NCBI RefSeq assembly: GCF_907165205.1
Contig: NC_058190.1
Location: 11,354,001 to 11,418,000 of the forward strand
DNA length: 64,000 nucleotides
Reading direction: 5' to 3'
From: Coccinella septempunctata
Lineage: Eukaryota > Arthropoda > Insecta > Coleoptera > Coccinellidae
The translations under genes were made by a program, and so were the position numbers. Positions 10,421 through 20,898 of the stretch are shown here, one piece after another. The stretch's first letter is position 1. Each line of letters begins with the position of its first letter. A model generated the notes under the pieces. That model did not search any database and had not been told where the DNA came from. It worked only from the letters and a program-made list of their open reading frames with translations.

Positions 10421-11015
10421 ACAAACAATTTTTTTTTCGTGCTTACGAAGTCTTGTATGGAAAAATATGAAAAATTAATGATATGAATAAGAAACTCGTC
10501 GAATTATTTTGTATAACGTGTAATAGAATATCTGGTCCCCCCTTACACAAATATAGAAGCTCTTTGAATTTCACGAAAAATGTCGAATAAATATCTCATA
10601 ATTTCAAATCAAAATGAAAGGAGAAAATTTTCGACCCGAACGAGCCTCGAACTCGAACGATTCTTAACAATACGGATTATTTCATTTTCCGATAAAAATA
10701 ATTTATATCGAGCTCATTTTCCATTATCAGGAATGATGAGACAGAAAATACCAAGGGTGGGATATGAGAATACATCATCATTTATATAAATTACAAATAT
10801 AATTATGTTCCCATGATTTGAAATTGGACGTACCTAATATTCGTATTGTCAGATGTCAGATGTGAAATGTATAAATAAATTCTACTACAGTCGATTGATG
10901 GTTTCGAATTTCAATCAACCAATCCCGATCTCGATTTGCTTGTTAATGAAGCTTCTGCACCCGAAATGATTTCAAAGTTTTCAAATTCAAAAGCAATACT
11001 CCTTTGCGTCCTCTA
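10421..11015. other. Gap without recognised features
   Basis: No gene or repeat recognised. A 69-codon rightward frame at 10580-10789 has no familiar motif and I treat it as chance. Confidence 0.35.
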
Positions 11016-11119
11016 TCGTCCGAATTATTCACGAGACTACGAGACCCCTGCGGGACTTTAGTACGAGATTAGAGACGAGACCAAGGAAAGTCTTGTCTCG
11101 TCTCGTTCATGGAATATCA
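11016..11119. repeat. Second copy of the GAGACGAGAC repeat
   Basis: This stretch matches 648-751 closely, including attattcacgagactacgag and tggaatatca. It directly abuts the downstream end of a LINE fragment, so it marks either an insertion site or an old breakpoint. Confidence 0.55.
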
Positions 11120-11123
11120 TGCT

Positions 11124-12770
11124 GGTTCTTGTGATTATTTGATCAGTTCTCATGCCCATCACCTCGTCAGCCTCCAGTTGGGCTGACAGACGACTGGGCA
11201 CGAAAGTGAGTTTGTCAGGCTCATTTACGGTAAGGTAGTGGAGCCTGTGGGTTGCTAGTCTTGCCTCTCACTGGACAAAAATGTGAAGGGGAGGGAGGTC
11301 TAATAGCATCTCCATGGACGCAGTTGGAGTAGAGCGGAATGCCCCCGAAATCATGAGGCAAACCGTTCTCTGGAGTTTGGAAAGTTTATTTTGGGTTAGA
11401 ACGCGTACAGTGCAGGACCACCAGGCGACACAGCCATAGGTGATCACCGTGACGTACAGCCAGCGGAGCTGCTTCGGCGCTATCCCCCATGTCCTTCCAC
11501 AAATCCTTTGGCAGGCCCATAGGAAGTGCCTAGCTTTGTGGATGACTTTTTCCACATGGGAGTTCCATTGAAGCTTCCTATCTAGGGTAATGCCTAGATA
11601 TTTGGCCTCCTCTACGAGTGGAATGGTCTTGTCGTAGAGAGTTGGAGGAGAGATTTGAAATTTTCTTCTCCTGGTGAAGGGGACAATCAGGGTTTTACAG
11701 GGGTTCACACCTAACTGCTCCCCATCACACCAGCCCTGAATTACTGTTAGTGTTTCCTGAAGAGCATCTGAGATGATTACATCGTCATTGCCCACCAGTA
11801 AAACAACTATATCGTCAGCGTAAGCCTGAACATAAACGTCAAGCGAGATGATAATTGCAATTAGATCAACCAGAAGGGACCAGAGAATGGGTGATAGTAC
11901 ACCTCCTTGCGGACAACCTCTGCCTGCTTTGAATCTAAGTGCTTCACCACAAAGCTCAGCATTGTGCTGATCCAATTCGATATGGTAGGAGGGACACCTC
12001 TAACCTTGGCAGCCCTCACCAGAGATTCAGTAAGGGCAGCATTAAAGGCTCCCTCAATGCCCAGAAAGGCAGCCACTGAAATCTCCCTGGAGTTGAGAGA
12101 TTCATTGATCCTGCCAATTATTGAGGGCAAGATCTGTGGATTTGCCTTTCTGGTAGGCATACTGATGAGCACTCAGGGGATGCTTCCGTAGAATCACCTC
12201 TCTGACGTGCTCATCTAGTATCTTTTCAAGAGTTTTCATCACGAACGAAATTAAACTGATCGGTCGGAATGATTTAGGCTGTGAGTCCTTTTTTCCCGCC
12301 TTGGGAATATAAACGACTTTGACCTTCCTCCAGTTTGATGGTATGAAATTCCATGCCAAACTGGATCTGAAGAGCCTAATGGGGTAAGACATTAAGCATT
12401 CCAGTCCGTGCTGAAGTAGAGCTGGAAATATTTCATCGTCACCTGGCGCTTTGTATGGGAGAAAGGATAAAACTGCCCTTCTCACCGCGCTCGCAGTGAC
12501 AAGTTTCCAGCATTCCTTGCTGGGTCGCTTAAGGCGACTAGTGAAGTTACCTTCTTCTGCAGATGCGAAATCAATCAGCACGTGATCCGGAAAGTGCGTG
12601 TCAGCCATCAGGGTTTCCGCCCCGGAGGCCGTATAGGTGCCGTCTGACCTTTTAACAGATCCCAGCGTCAAAGACGGCTCTCTGGAGAGAATTTTATGGA
12701 TCTGCGATACCTTGAGGGAGATCATCGCAAAGTTCGGTTTTGACCAAAACAAGTTTTGTGACTTGTCCAA
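11124..12770 (-). pseudogene. Non-LTR retrotransposon reverse transcriptase fragment
   Basis: The leftward reading starts with the pre-RT segment (IHKILSREPSLTLGS, TASGAETL). It continues with YKAPGDDEIFPALLQ and FRPISLISFVMKTLEK (12102-12770). After a frameshift come RGCPQGGVLSPILWSLLVD, the catalytic AYADDIVVLL, LGVNPCKT and AKYLGITLDRKLQWN (11268-11975). The closing segment TYGCVAWW and LSKLQRTVCLMISG is typical of I/R1/LOA/Jockey-type insect LINEs. A stop follows at about 11268, yet readable protein continues to about 11125. Endonuclease and ORF1 are absent. The 5' side is cut off near 12770, where hAT sequence of opposite direction begins. Confidence 0.85.
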
Positions 12771-14901
12771 AAGTGAAAAAGTATATGCTCATCAGCGTCG
12801 TTTTTTACCCGCTAGTATTTTTCAGAGGAAAATGAAAAATAATGAAGTGAATGATCGAAATTGGCTGGTTTATTCCGAAAGTAAAGGATCTGTATATTGC
12901 GGACCATGCTTAGCATTCGTTTCATTAGAAAATAGGACTCAGTTTGAGAACGGTGGATTCAATGACTGGAAAAATGCAGAATACCGGGTAGCTCAGCATG
13001 AAAAATCTGAGCGTCATAAATCCAGTATTATTAATTTGAAACTCAGAAGTCAGATTGATGGGAGACTCGACAATTTACTGCAAGTGCAGATTGATGAAGA
13101 AACAATTTATTGGAGAAATGTTTTGAAGAGAGTTGTTGCCGTAGTGAAACGAATGTGTTCAAGAGGTCTACCTTTCAAATGAAAAGTTCGGTGATCCGCA
13201 TAACGGAAACCATTTTATGCTTTTGGAACTGCTGGCGGAATTTGATCCTTTTTTAGCCAGTCATATGGAACGATTTGGAAATCGAGGATATGGAAGTACC
13301 AGTTACTTGTCAAATACCGTTTGTGATGAGCTTATTCTTTTGATGGGTCAGAAAGTCTTAAAACATATTAGTGACGAGATGAGGAAAGCGAAATATTTCT
13401 CCTTAATCATCGACTCAACACCAGATATAGCACACGTGGACCTACTTACTCTCGTAATTAGATACGTTTTGGAAACAGGTGAACCGTGTGAGAGATTTCT
13501 CGAGTTCTTGCCCTCAGTGGGACATAAAGCTGAGGAAATTTTTGCAGCCATCATCTCAGAAATGGAAAAACTGAGCATAAATATTGAAGACTGTCGTGGA
13601 CAGTCATATGATAATGCCGCGAATATGTCTGGTTTCTACAATGGCTTACAAGCTAAAATTCGGAGCCAAGCACCGTTTGCCTTTTTCGTACCTTGTTCTG
13701 CTCACTCCTTAAATTTAGTGGTGAATGCGGCTGCTGAATCTTGCACAGAAGCTTGTTGCTTCTTCAGGTTGCTTCAAGAAGTATACGTTTTTTTTGTTAG
13801 TTCAACACAACGTTGGCAAAAATTAATAATTGAAATAGGGCAGAAAAAAACTCTAAAAAAAGTAAATGTGACACGTTGGTCTGCTAAAGAGGACGCATGC
13901 AGGAGTTTGAGAGATTTTTGGCACGAAGTCCTCAAAACTTTGGAATTAATCGAGGATGATTGTACCGAAAAGCCTGTAACTCGAAATGAAGCAACGGGAA
14001 TACTTCTGAATTTAGAGAAATTGGAAACGGCTGTGATGGTTGTTGTTTGGAATACTTTTCTGGAAAGAGTAAACAAAGTTAATATGCAAATCCAGGCTTC
14101 TAATGTAGATTTGCTCACTGTTGGCGATCTTTACGAATCTCTTTGCAAGTATTTTGAAGCTGAACGAGAAAATTTTCAATATTTCGAAAACAAGGCAATG
14201 GAATTGAGCGTTTCAAAGAAGTACATGAAAGACATGGGAAAAAGACAACATAAAAGGAAAAGACATTATAATGAAACACCGAATGAAGAAATGAGTATGT
14301 CTGCAAGTGATAGATTTAGGGTCAATACTTTTTTCGTTCTAATTGATAGACTCGTATCTGAATTAGGAAAGCGACAGGAGGCATACAGAAGTTTTAATGA
14401 GAAGTTCTCATTCCTCACTAAAATGAGTGAATTGTCAACATCAACTCTCAGAGAAAAAGCTTTTTTTGGAAAAAAATATACCCTAATGACTTAAAATCTG
14501 AGTTAGTTGAAGAATGTATGCACTTCCACAGCTACCTTTCTTCTGAAAAAATTTTGGTGAAACCAGACTCTGAAACGTTGGGTTGTGTTTCTTCGTTCCT
14601 GCGAAAACACAACTCGAGTAATGTATATCCAAACTTGGATATAGCTATTCGTATGGCTCTTTGTACACCAGCTACGAATTGTTCGGGTGAAAGAAGCTTT
14701 TCTTGCTTAAAAAGGGTCAAAAGTTATCTGAGATCCACCTTAAGCCAAGAAAAGCTCTTTTGTGTATTGAGTCGGAACTTAAGAATAACATTTCATATGA
14801 CGACATCATTGATGATTTCGCGAACAGAAAATCGCGCAGAAAAATATTTAAGAGTTTATACCGATTTTATTGTCACCGCTAGTTTGATTGTGGCCAGATA
14901 A
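12735..14901 (+). pseudogene. hAT transposase (ZMYM/DUF4371 type), frameshifted
   Basis: Rightward reading. A TTF-type zinc finger segment (RNWLVYSESKGSVYCGPCLAF, then WKNAEYRVAQHE) lies in 12637-13182. The RNase-H core lies in 13217-14494, with SLIIDSTPD (first Asp), GQSYDNAANM (second Asp) and PCSAHSLNLVV. The C-terminal dimerisation part NCSGERSFSCLKRVKSYLR is at 14518-14901. At least three frameshifts are visible: near 13180 (the next codons read NEKFGDPHNG in another frame), near 14480 (YPNDLKSELVEEC) and near 14750 (IESELKNNISYDDIIDDF). The 5' end is fused to LINE sequence without a recognisable terminus, so the copy is truncated as well as broken. Confidence 0.85.
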
Positions 14902-15618
14902 TATATATTGTTTTTGCTGTTTGTTTTGATATCCATTATTTATTTTTATTTTTTTTTAAACATTTGTTGTTTTCGTTTTTACGGTTTGTGTTACATTTAT
15001 TTTTTGTTTTCGAATTTGCTATTTGTTTTTATATTTCTGGATATTGTTATGAATACTAATCGTGAAATCGTGTGTTATTTAACATTTGCTGTTTTTATTT
15101 TTGCGATTTGTGTTATATTCTTTTTTGTTTTCGAATTTGCTATTTGTTTTTATATTTGTTGATGTTGTTGTTATCAAAACTAATCATTTTTTAACTCTAA
15201 AATAAACTTTCTATTTCTTGTGGAATTTCAACTTACTCGTTGCGTTGTGAAAATGATCTGGGAACTCCGAAACTCGATTCTCTAGGTTACCCTAGGCCGA
15301 CTAAGGTCGACGTGTAGTGCAGTGCAGGGCATAACGCTCGATGTCAGAAATAACGCAACAGGTTAAACCTGGGTTTGCGAGTAAAACGAGGCCGTTCACC
15401 ACGGTGTCTGTGTTGCAGAATGACCGAGGCAAAGAATAGTAATTATAAGTACCTAAATGTTAAGTTTTTTACTAGGGCCTTAGTGTACAAATCATAAAAG
15501 TAAGATTTTCACTCACACAAAATTGCCACTAATATTTCGAACAGAGTAATTGTGGTATTTGGTAAGGGCGGCCAAATTTGAATAGCCTACTGGCGGCAAA
15601 TGTGTAAATCCGCCACTG
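14902..15618 (+). mobile_element. 3' non-coding part and terminus of the hAT element
   Basis: A T-rich direct duplication of about 123-bp period spans roughly 14957-15180 (both halves contain gttttcgaatttgctatttg). The stretch ends in ggcggcaaatgtgtaaatccgccactg at 15618. Its complement begins CAGTGGCGGATTTACACA, a common hAT terminus. The next 8 bases (cttaaggg) would be the target duplication, but no matching partner with a 5' terminus was found, in keeping with 5' truncation. Confidence 0.6.
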
Positions 15619-15737
15619 CTTAAGGGTGGATTTCACCCCGTTATCCCCTGCGTAAGAAAACAAGACTAGGCTCAATCGAAAGCTACTGTAAATGCAGATT
15701 TTTTTATTTTTTTATTCATATTTCGAACAAACTACGA

Positions 15738-16032
15738 AAAAACGAAAAAACCACTTAAGTCTCTCTGTCATGAAACTCCTTCAACCTCCCGAGGAAGGCA
15801 AGGAGAGCCATCATCCTCTAGGGGAAGGCAAGGCCAATTATCCTTGCAGGATGAGGCTTTTCTTGAAGCCATTAAGGAGTTGAGGCCAATGGAGAGGAGG
15901 GAGGCAACCCCTATAGAGCAGTTTTGCTCACGACTGGCAGATGGGTTGTCGAAACTGCCAAGGAATGTGAGCAACAATTTGCAAGTAGAATTTTTGACAA
16001 AGTTAGTGGAGCAGGAAAATATCCATTTGTGA
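15738..16032 (+). CDS. C-terminal exon of the Harbinger accessory (MADF/Myb-like) protein
   Basis: Reading in the frame that ends at 16032, the sequence gives a Ser/Gly/Arg-rich stretch and then DEAFLEAIKEL, EQFCSRLADGLSKLPRN and LQVEFLTKLVEQEN. This resembles the C-terminal end of the DNA-binding partner encoded beside PIF/Harbinger transposases, whose job is to bring the transposase to the nucleus and to DNA. It lies about 330 bp from and convergent with the transposase, as expected for such a pair. The upstream exons with the DNA-binding domain were not found, and a splice acceptor could not be fixed, so the element may be partly deleted here. Confidence 0.5.
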
Positions 16033-16358
16033 TTTTATTGTTTATATCAAAATAATCAAAAGTGAAAGTCTTTTCATAACTCCCTGTCATCAGTATAAAA
16101 TATTTATTTTTTCCCAACAACACATTTATATTGAAGTTGCACTTGATCAAGTAATGTTCACATCTGGTAATGAGATCAATTGAAATGTGGTCATAATGAT
16201 TTTTGGAATATGTCGTTATTATAAATATGAAAAATTGCCTCATGTTTTTGAATTAACTCACAATTGCAAAAAAATTCTTTAGGGTTTGGAAATGCACAAC
16301 ACAAGATTTCAAACTGAAGAAAAATTATTTTATTGAAACAAATTAAGTTCACCATACA

Positions 16359-17823
16359 TTATCCCATTGCCATGGTTCCGCTCCTTCTTAAAAAAAAAAA
16401 ACATTTGAATTCATCGCGAATGATCCTTGCTGACCTGGAGAATGTATTAGAGGATGTTTGCCCAACACTCATTAAATTATTAGATGTTCTCCAGTTATTC
16501 GGTACCAGGGAATTGTCTAATTCAATATCTCTTAGCGAAGAAGATATATATTCTGTTTTATTTCTAATGAGATAATTGTGTAGGCAAAGAGCCCCTTGTA
16601 CAATTTTTTCTACATTCTCCAGCTTAGCATTTATCGGGCGAGAAAATTTCCTCCAGCGTGCCACCAAAATACCAAATGCATTTTCAGACACCCTTCTTGC
16701 CCTTGAATGTCGGTAATTGTAAATTGTTTTTTCGAGATCTAAACTTTCTCGTCCTGGGTAGGGGCGCATCAAGTTTTCTAATAGTGGGAAAGCTTCATCC
16801 CCTACAATTACATGAGGTAATGCAGGTCTCCCCTCAGCAATCTCTTTAGGAGGTGGAATATTAAGTACTCCTTCAATCAATTTTTGGCCAATTATGGAAT
16901 TTCGAAATACTCCACCATCGCTTTGCCTCCCTTGAGCTCCAATATCCACCATCATAAATTGATACTCATGGTTTACAACTGCTATAAGTACAATTGAATG
17001 TGTACCCTTGTAATTGTAAAAAGTACTTCCTGAGTGAGGTGGAGCCTGAAATAGGATTATATTTGAATTTAGATGTTATATTACTTAAAACCTATGCCAC
17101 ATGCCACATATTTACCTGTATCATAACATGCTTTCCATCAATAGCACCTATACAATTTGGGTAGTTCCAAACTCTCTTGAAACCATGAGCTACGTTTTTG
17201 AAATCTTCTTCCTCCGATTGTTTTAGGACCTCTGGTTGAAGAACACTCCATATTACTTCCAAGGTAGACGAAATTATTTCGCTAACTGTGGACTTTCCTA
17301 CTCTGAAGGAAAAAGATAGGCTTGCCATGCTATCCCCTGATACATCTGTAATATTCAGATGAAAAGAGGTTTTTTTAAAATTATCAACATAATGGTAGTG
17401 AAGGAGGTATCTAGGAAGATTCACTGTAAAGACTATTGCATGTCGAAACCTACCTCAATGTAATTGCTAGGCGTGTCTGCGGGTTAATTGGGGCCCTACA
17501 CAAATCTGATCTCTGCAACTGAGGTCCAACTAATTCCAATAAATTATGGAATAAACTTGCATTCATTCTAAAGAAGTTGTATATGTTATTGTCAGGATTC
17601 AATTTCATCTCCTCTACTAGAGTTTGTCCTGCACCTAGTTCTCTTCTCCTCTCAAAAATTGGACGAACCCAAAATCTAAATAAGTTATTTTTAGCTGAAT
17701 CATCAAAAGGAGATATTGAAAAAAAATTTCTCACCTCCTTCTTCTCTTTATTTTATTCTGTTCCTTCTCTTTTCTTGCCTTTCGCCATAAATATACTGCC
17801 GTAACTGTTCGAACAAACTCCAT
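16359..17823 (-). CDS. PIF/Harbinger (HARBI1-like) transposase, spliced
   Basis: Leftward gene with introns. Exon 1 (17823-17735) starts MEFVRTVTAVYLWRKA and ends at a GTGAGA donor. Exon 2 (17675-17454) carries FWVRPIFERRRELGAGQ, FFRMNASLFHNLLELVGP and RLAITLR. Exon 3 runs to 17116 with GDSMASLSFSFRVGKSTVSE, WNYPNCIGAIDGKHV (first Asp). Exon 4 (17045-16359) starts APPHSGSTFYNYKG and has VDIGAQGRQSDGGVF, VGDEAFPL (second Asp) and RRVSENAFGIL (Glu). Introns 17734-17676 and 17115-17046 are GT-AG and keep the frame. The junction between exons 2 and 3 is unclear (donor GTAGGT at 17453; one acceptor choice leaves a 43-bp intron, the alternative shifts frame). No internal stop was seen elsewhere. 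Confidence 0.85.
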
Positions 17824-18179
17824 TCTGAAATAAACAACTATATATGAAATGAAAAAATATATCGATAATTATTATTATTGTTGTTTAATTGATTCACATA
17901 AATGTATTATATTTAACTATAGATGGAAAATGGACCGTGGATAATTAAAAAACTTAAACTAAATATCTAAAATCAAAAGGTGAAAACAACGTGTTTTTGG
18001 GGCTGACAGATAGGTTATATTTACATGTGATTGTCGCAGAAATTCGAGGTGTAGTTGGAATATTTCAACATTTCTCGACAACCAGAAATGAAAAGGAAGG
18101 GGTCAGGGGAAGTTTTGTTTACATGCTCTGATTGGCTGGACTGCTGTCGCTGGCGACACTACGAAGCTCTGAGAACTAG
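17824..18179. other. Non-coding stretch upstream of the Harbinger gene
   Basis: Probable 5' region and right end of the Harbinger element followed by the edge of the Merlin element. I could not fix termini or a 3-bp target duplication. Confidence 0.35.
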
Positions 18180-18497
18180 GCTTTAGACTGTTTATAGGGT
18201 AAGCAGCCTAAAATGGCTTCCAACATAGATTGGAACAGGTCTTTGTTCATTTTACGGCAATGCCTTCGCCATAAATACTCGCAAAGACGATCGGCGAAGT
18301 GATCATCACAAAACCTGCTCCTTCCCCTAAAATAGTCTTTTGCTGGTCTCCAGGTGGCCTCAATTTTTTGTGTATGTATACCATATCTTCAGCTGAAATA
18401 TTAAAATTATCAATATATAATTCTGATTAGAATGTAATTCCTGTAGGTCTCTGTCAAAATATACATGATTTTTCAAGTTACACAGAAAAGTGGTTCT
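18180..18497 (-). pseudogene. Merlin transposase, 3' part (split by MULE C)
   Basis: The leftward reading IHTQKIEATWRPAKDYF, then ADRLCEYLWRRHCRK, is the usual C-terminal end of Merlin (IS1016/ISXO2-like) transposases. The 5' part lies at 20899-21829. The two are separated by MULE C with its 9-bp target duplication, so they were one gene before insertion. Between the NHS segment of the 5' part and this reading there are about 140 unreadable bases, possibly an intron or decay. Confidence 0.75.
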
Positions 18498-18506
18498 CAA
18501 ATTGCA
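18498..18506. repeat. Target site duplication of MULE C, left
   Basis: The 9 bases caaattgca directly precede ACCGGTGTGAATAC and recur exactly at 20890-20898 after the other end. Confidence 0.9.
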
Positions 18507-18866
18507 ACCGGTGTGAATACAGCGGCCAGAGATAGCAGACCAAATCTCCGGAAACACCCGAACGCTGACGCCAGTGGCGTACAGACTGATTCAGTTTGCA
18601 TCTTGAGAATTGGAGACATAGTTCAATTATCAGTATATCGAAGGCTTCAAATCTTCAATCGTTGTTTTTTCAGATTAAATCGGATATTGAGCGTTCGAAT
18701 CGGATAGGTTCATTGAAATTTCTACCCTCCAATTCCAAAATCCTATCCCACATGAAAACGTGAATCCTGCATCATAAAATTCACAGTAAATATTTTTTAG
18801 GGCGAAAGCAATGATTGAACATTGATTAAAAAATTTGACTTCGGATGGGGCTCTGGGGTTGAACTT

Positions 18867-19760
18867 TCAACCCTTAACATTGAAAATTCGTATTTCATAA
18901 GAAAACGTGAATCTCGCATCATGAAATTCACAGTAAATATTCTTTAGGGCGATTGCATCAAATATTGATAAGAAAAATTGACCGTCATTCAAACTGAGAT
19001 AATCAGTTATTTCGATTTCTGGTATGGGGCAAGGAACTTGATTATACGCGGTTACTACATAATTTCTAGTTTTTATTTTTCTACTGCTTTTGTCAATGTC
19101 CCAGCGGTCCATAATATTTTGGTAAAAGTCGATGTCATTTACTAAACCGTTAGGGAGAAATTCAATATTCTTCACTGTTCGCCATTTCCTTTCGTCGAAT
19201 ATCATGTTTCCGAAGTTTTGCCGGTAAAAAATCAAAATAAAAAAATGATTTCAATTTAGGAAGCATGTTGTTCCGCCAAAACAACATATCTCTGTAAACC
19301 CTAATTACTCTTGAACCTTGAAAGGTGAAGATTACGAGGTCACACTATTCTCCTCCGGATACATTCAATAAACCCTGAATTTGGTAAAAATGTTGTGAAT
19401 TTTCACGGAGTTCATTGCAGTCGTTCAAGAACTTCAAATCCACATCATTCGGGTCCTCATTTCTCAAAGAGTAAGGGCAGTTAATTTCTATTAATCCATT
19501 CTTATCAATAAGTCCGTCTGGAGAACAGGCTAAGAAGGGATCAGTTCCATCTATTATCAGACCGCCCAACAGAACATTAGTTTTAAAAATTTCAGAATAT
19601 TTTTTTCGAGCTGCTTCTTCATTTTCAATACCATGTTTAATTTCGATGGTATTGAGAAGATATCTCTAAAAATTTTAATTTTCGTTCCTTCTCGACACCG
19701 ACAGATTTTAAAGAATAAGGATGCAGTTAACCTTTTCCTTCTTTCTTCTCTCCAAATCAT
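18867..19760 (-). pseudogene. YqaJ nuclease remnant in MULE C
   Basis: The leftward reading has ERRKRLTASLFFKICRCREG, then (shifted) a GIENEEAARKKY-like Glu motif. It continues with FLACSPDGLIDKNGLIEINCP, FYQIQGLLN and FLPNGLVNDIDFYQNIMDRW. In the central motif the catalytic Lys (EIKCP in copy A) is Asn (EINCP), so the copy is dead at the active site as well as frameshifted. After PEIEITDYLSLNDGQ the reading runs straight into the inner edge of the left inverted repeat, where the Ulp1 module would follow. Confidence 0.75.
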
Positions 19761-20050
19761 GGAGTCCCTCTGTGCAATAGATCTTTAAAAAATCAATTCT
19801 CTCTGCTCAGAGGACACCTCAATATTCTTTATTTCCGCCATGCATTCATCATAAAGTTGTTGGTTTGGTTCAGCCAAATGTTAGGATGGAGGCTGTATTT
19901 ATTCATCGATGGTATCAATTTTATGGTCCACCGAAATCAAACTATTTTTTATTGTGCCCATATAACTTCCACTAAAATGGGAATGTTTACTCTTCGCCTT
20001 TCTGGACCAAGTTTCTTTGGCGCTTTTTTCTTCACAGTCCCTATCACAAT

Positions 20051-20460
20051 TCATACTTGAAGAGGGCTTCTTGATTGTTGAGGAGTTGACTTTTTGGCTG
20101 TTATATGGGCGTGTGTTTTTTTAGATCTTCCTGTCAAGTTTGATTTTTCGATATTCATATTTACTTCTTTACATAAAGCCTTTATATCGTTTTGGTAAAA
20201 GCGAGTAAATCTTGAACATTCAAGGTTTTTACTGCCTTCAAGGATGCCACATTTCAAATATCCAAAATAGTTTTCAATAATGGCATTGCACAATCTCTCC
20301 TCATCAGCTCGTAATACGAGTCGAGTCCATAATGGAGCATAAGGTAAATATTTTTTTAAAATTGTCTCTAAAAATTCCTCATTAAAATATTTATTTTCTG
20401 TTTTATCAAAGTTATTATGACTGAGTTATCTTTCAGACTTTCGAATCTTTTATAAAAAGG
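20051..20460 (-). pseudogene. Transposase C-terminal remnant in MULE C
   Basis: Contains LPYAPLWTRLVLR-like text and NAIIENYFGYLKCGILEG, the Glu-bearing motif of the family, followed by ECSRFTRFYQNDIKALCK. This matches copy A almost motif for motif. The two catalytic Asp regions have been deleted. The right inverted repeat starts immediately upstream, in mid-protein. Confidence 0.8.
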
Positions 20461-20889
20461 ACTTTTTTACTGTGAATTTTATGATGCAGGATTCACGTTT
20501 TCTTATGAAATATGAATTTTCAATACTAAGGGTTGAAAGTTCAACCCCGGAGCCCCATCCGAAGTCGAATTTTTTCATCAATATTTGACGCTTTCGCCCT
20601 AAAGAATATTTACTGTGAATTTTATGATGCAGGATTCACGTTTTCATATGAAATGGGATTTTGGAATTGGAGGGTAGAAATTTCAATGAACCTATCCGAT
20701 TCGAACGCTCAGTATCCGATTTAATCTGAAAAAACAACGATTGAAGATTTGAAGTCATCAAAATACTGATAATTGAACTATATCTCCCATTAGACATCCA
20801 ACTGAATCAGTATGTACGCCACTGGCGTCAGCGTTCGGGTGTTTCCGGAGATTTGGCCTGCTATCTTTTGCCGCTGTATTCACACCGGT

Positions 20890-20898
20890 CAAATTGCA
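20890..20898. repeat. Target site duplication of MULE C, right
   Basis: The 9 bases caaattgca follow the terminal cacaccggt and equal the left copy at 18498-18506. Confidence 0.9.

Larger units (their letters stand above)
18507..20889 (-). mobile_element. MULE copy C, internally deleted, with long TIRs
   Basis: The element is bounded by ACCGGTGTGAATACAGCGGC and its complement and by a 9-bp duplication (caaattgca), the size expected for MULEs. The inverted repeats are about 430 bp (18507 to about 18938; about 20460 to 20889). Each arm holds a direct duplication of about 160 bp, marked by two copies of tgaattttatgatgcaggattcacg. Coding remains are YqaJ (18867-19760) and the transposase C-terminus (20051-20460). 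The middle transposase and the Ulp1 part are missing, so it could only have moved with help from a fuller copy. Confidence 0.92.

Noticed and set aside
11907..12191. 94-codon rightward frame
   Set aside because: Shadow of the LINE reverse transcriptase on the other strand.
13348..14306. Leftward frames within the hAT transposase
   Set aside because: Shadows of the hAT reading, which carries the catalytic motifs on the plus strand.
14908..15162. 84-codon Phe/Tyr-rich rightward frame as a membrane protein
   Set aside because: It is a translation of T-rich, duplicated non-coding DNA in the 3' part of the hAT element.
12515..15626. cttaagg words near 12526 and 15619 as hAT target duplication
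   Set aside because: The left word is not followed by a CAGTGG-type terminus and differs from the right 8-mer.
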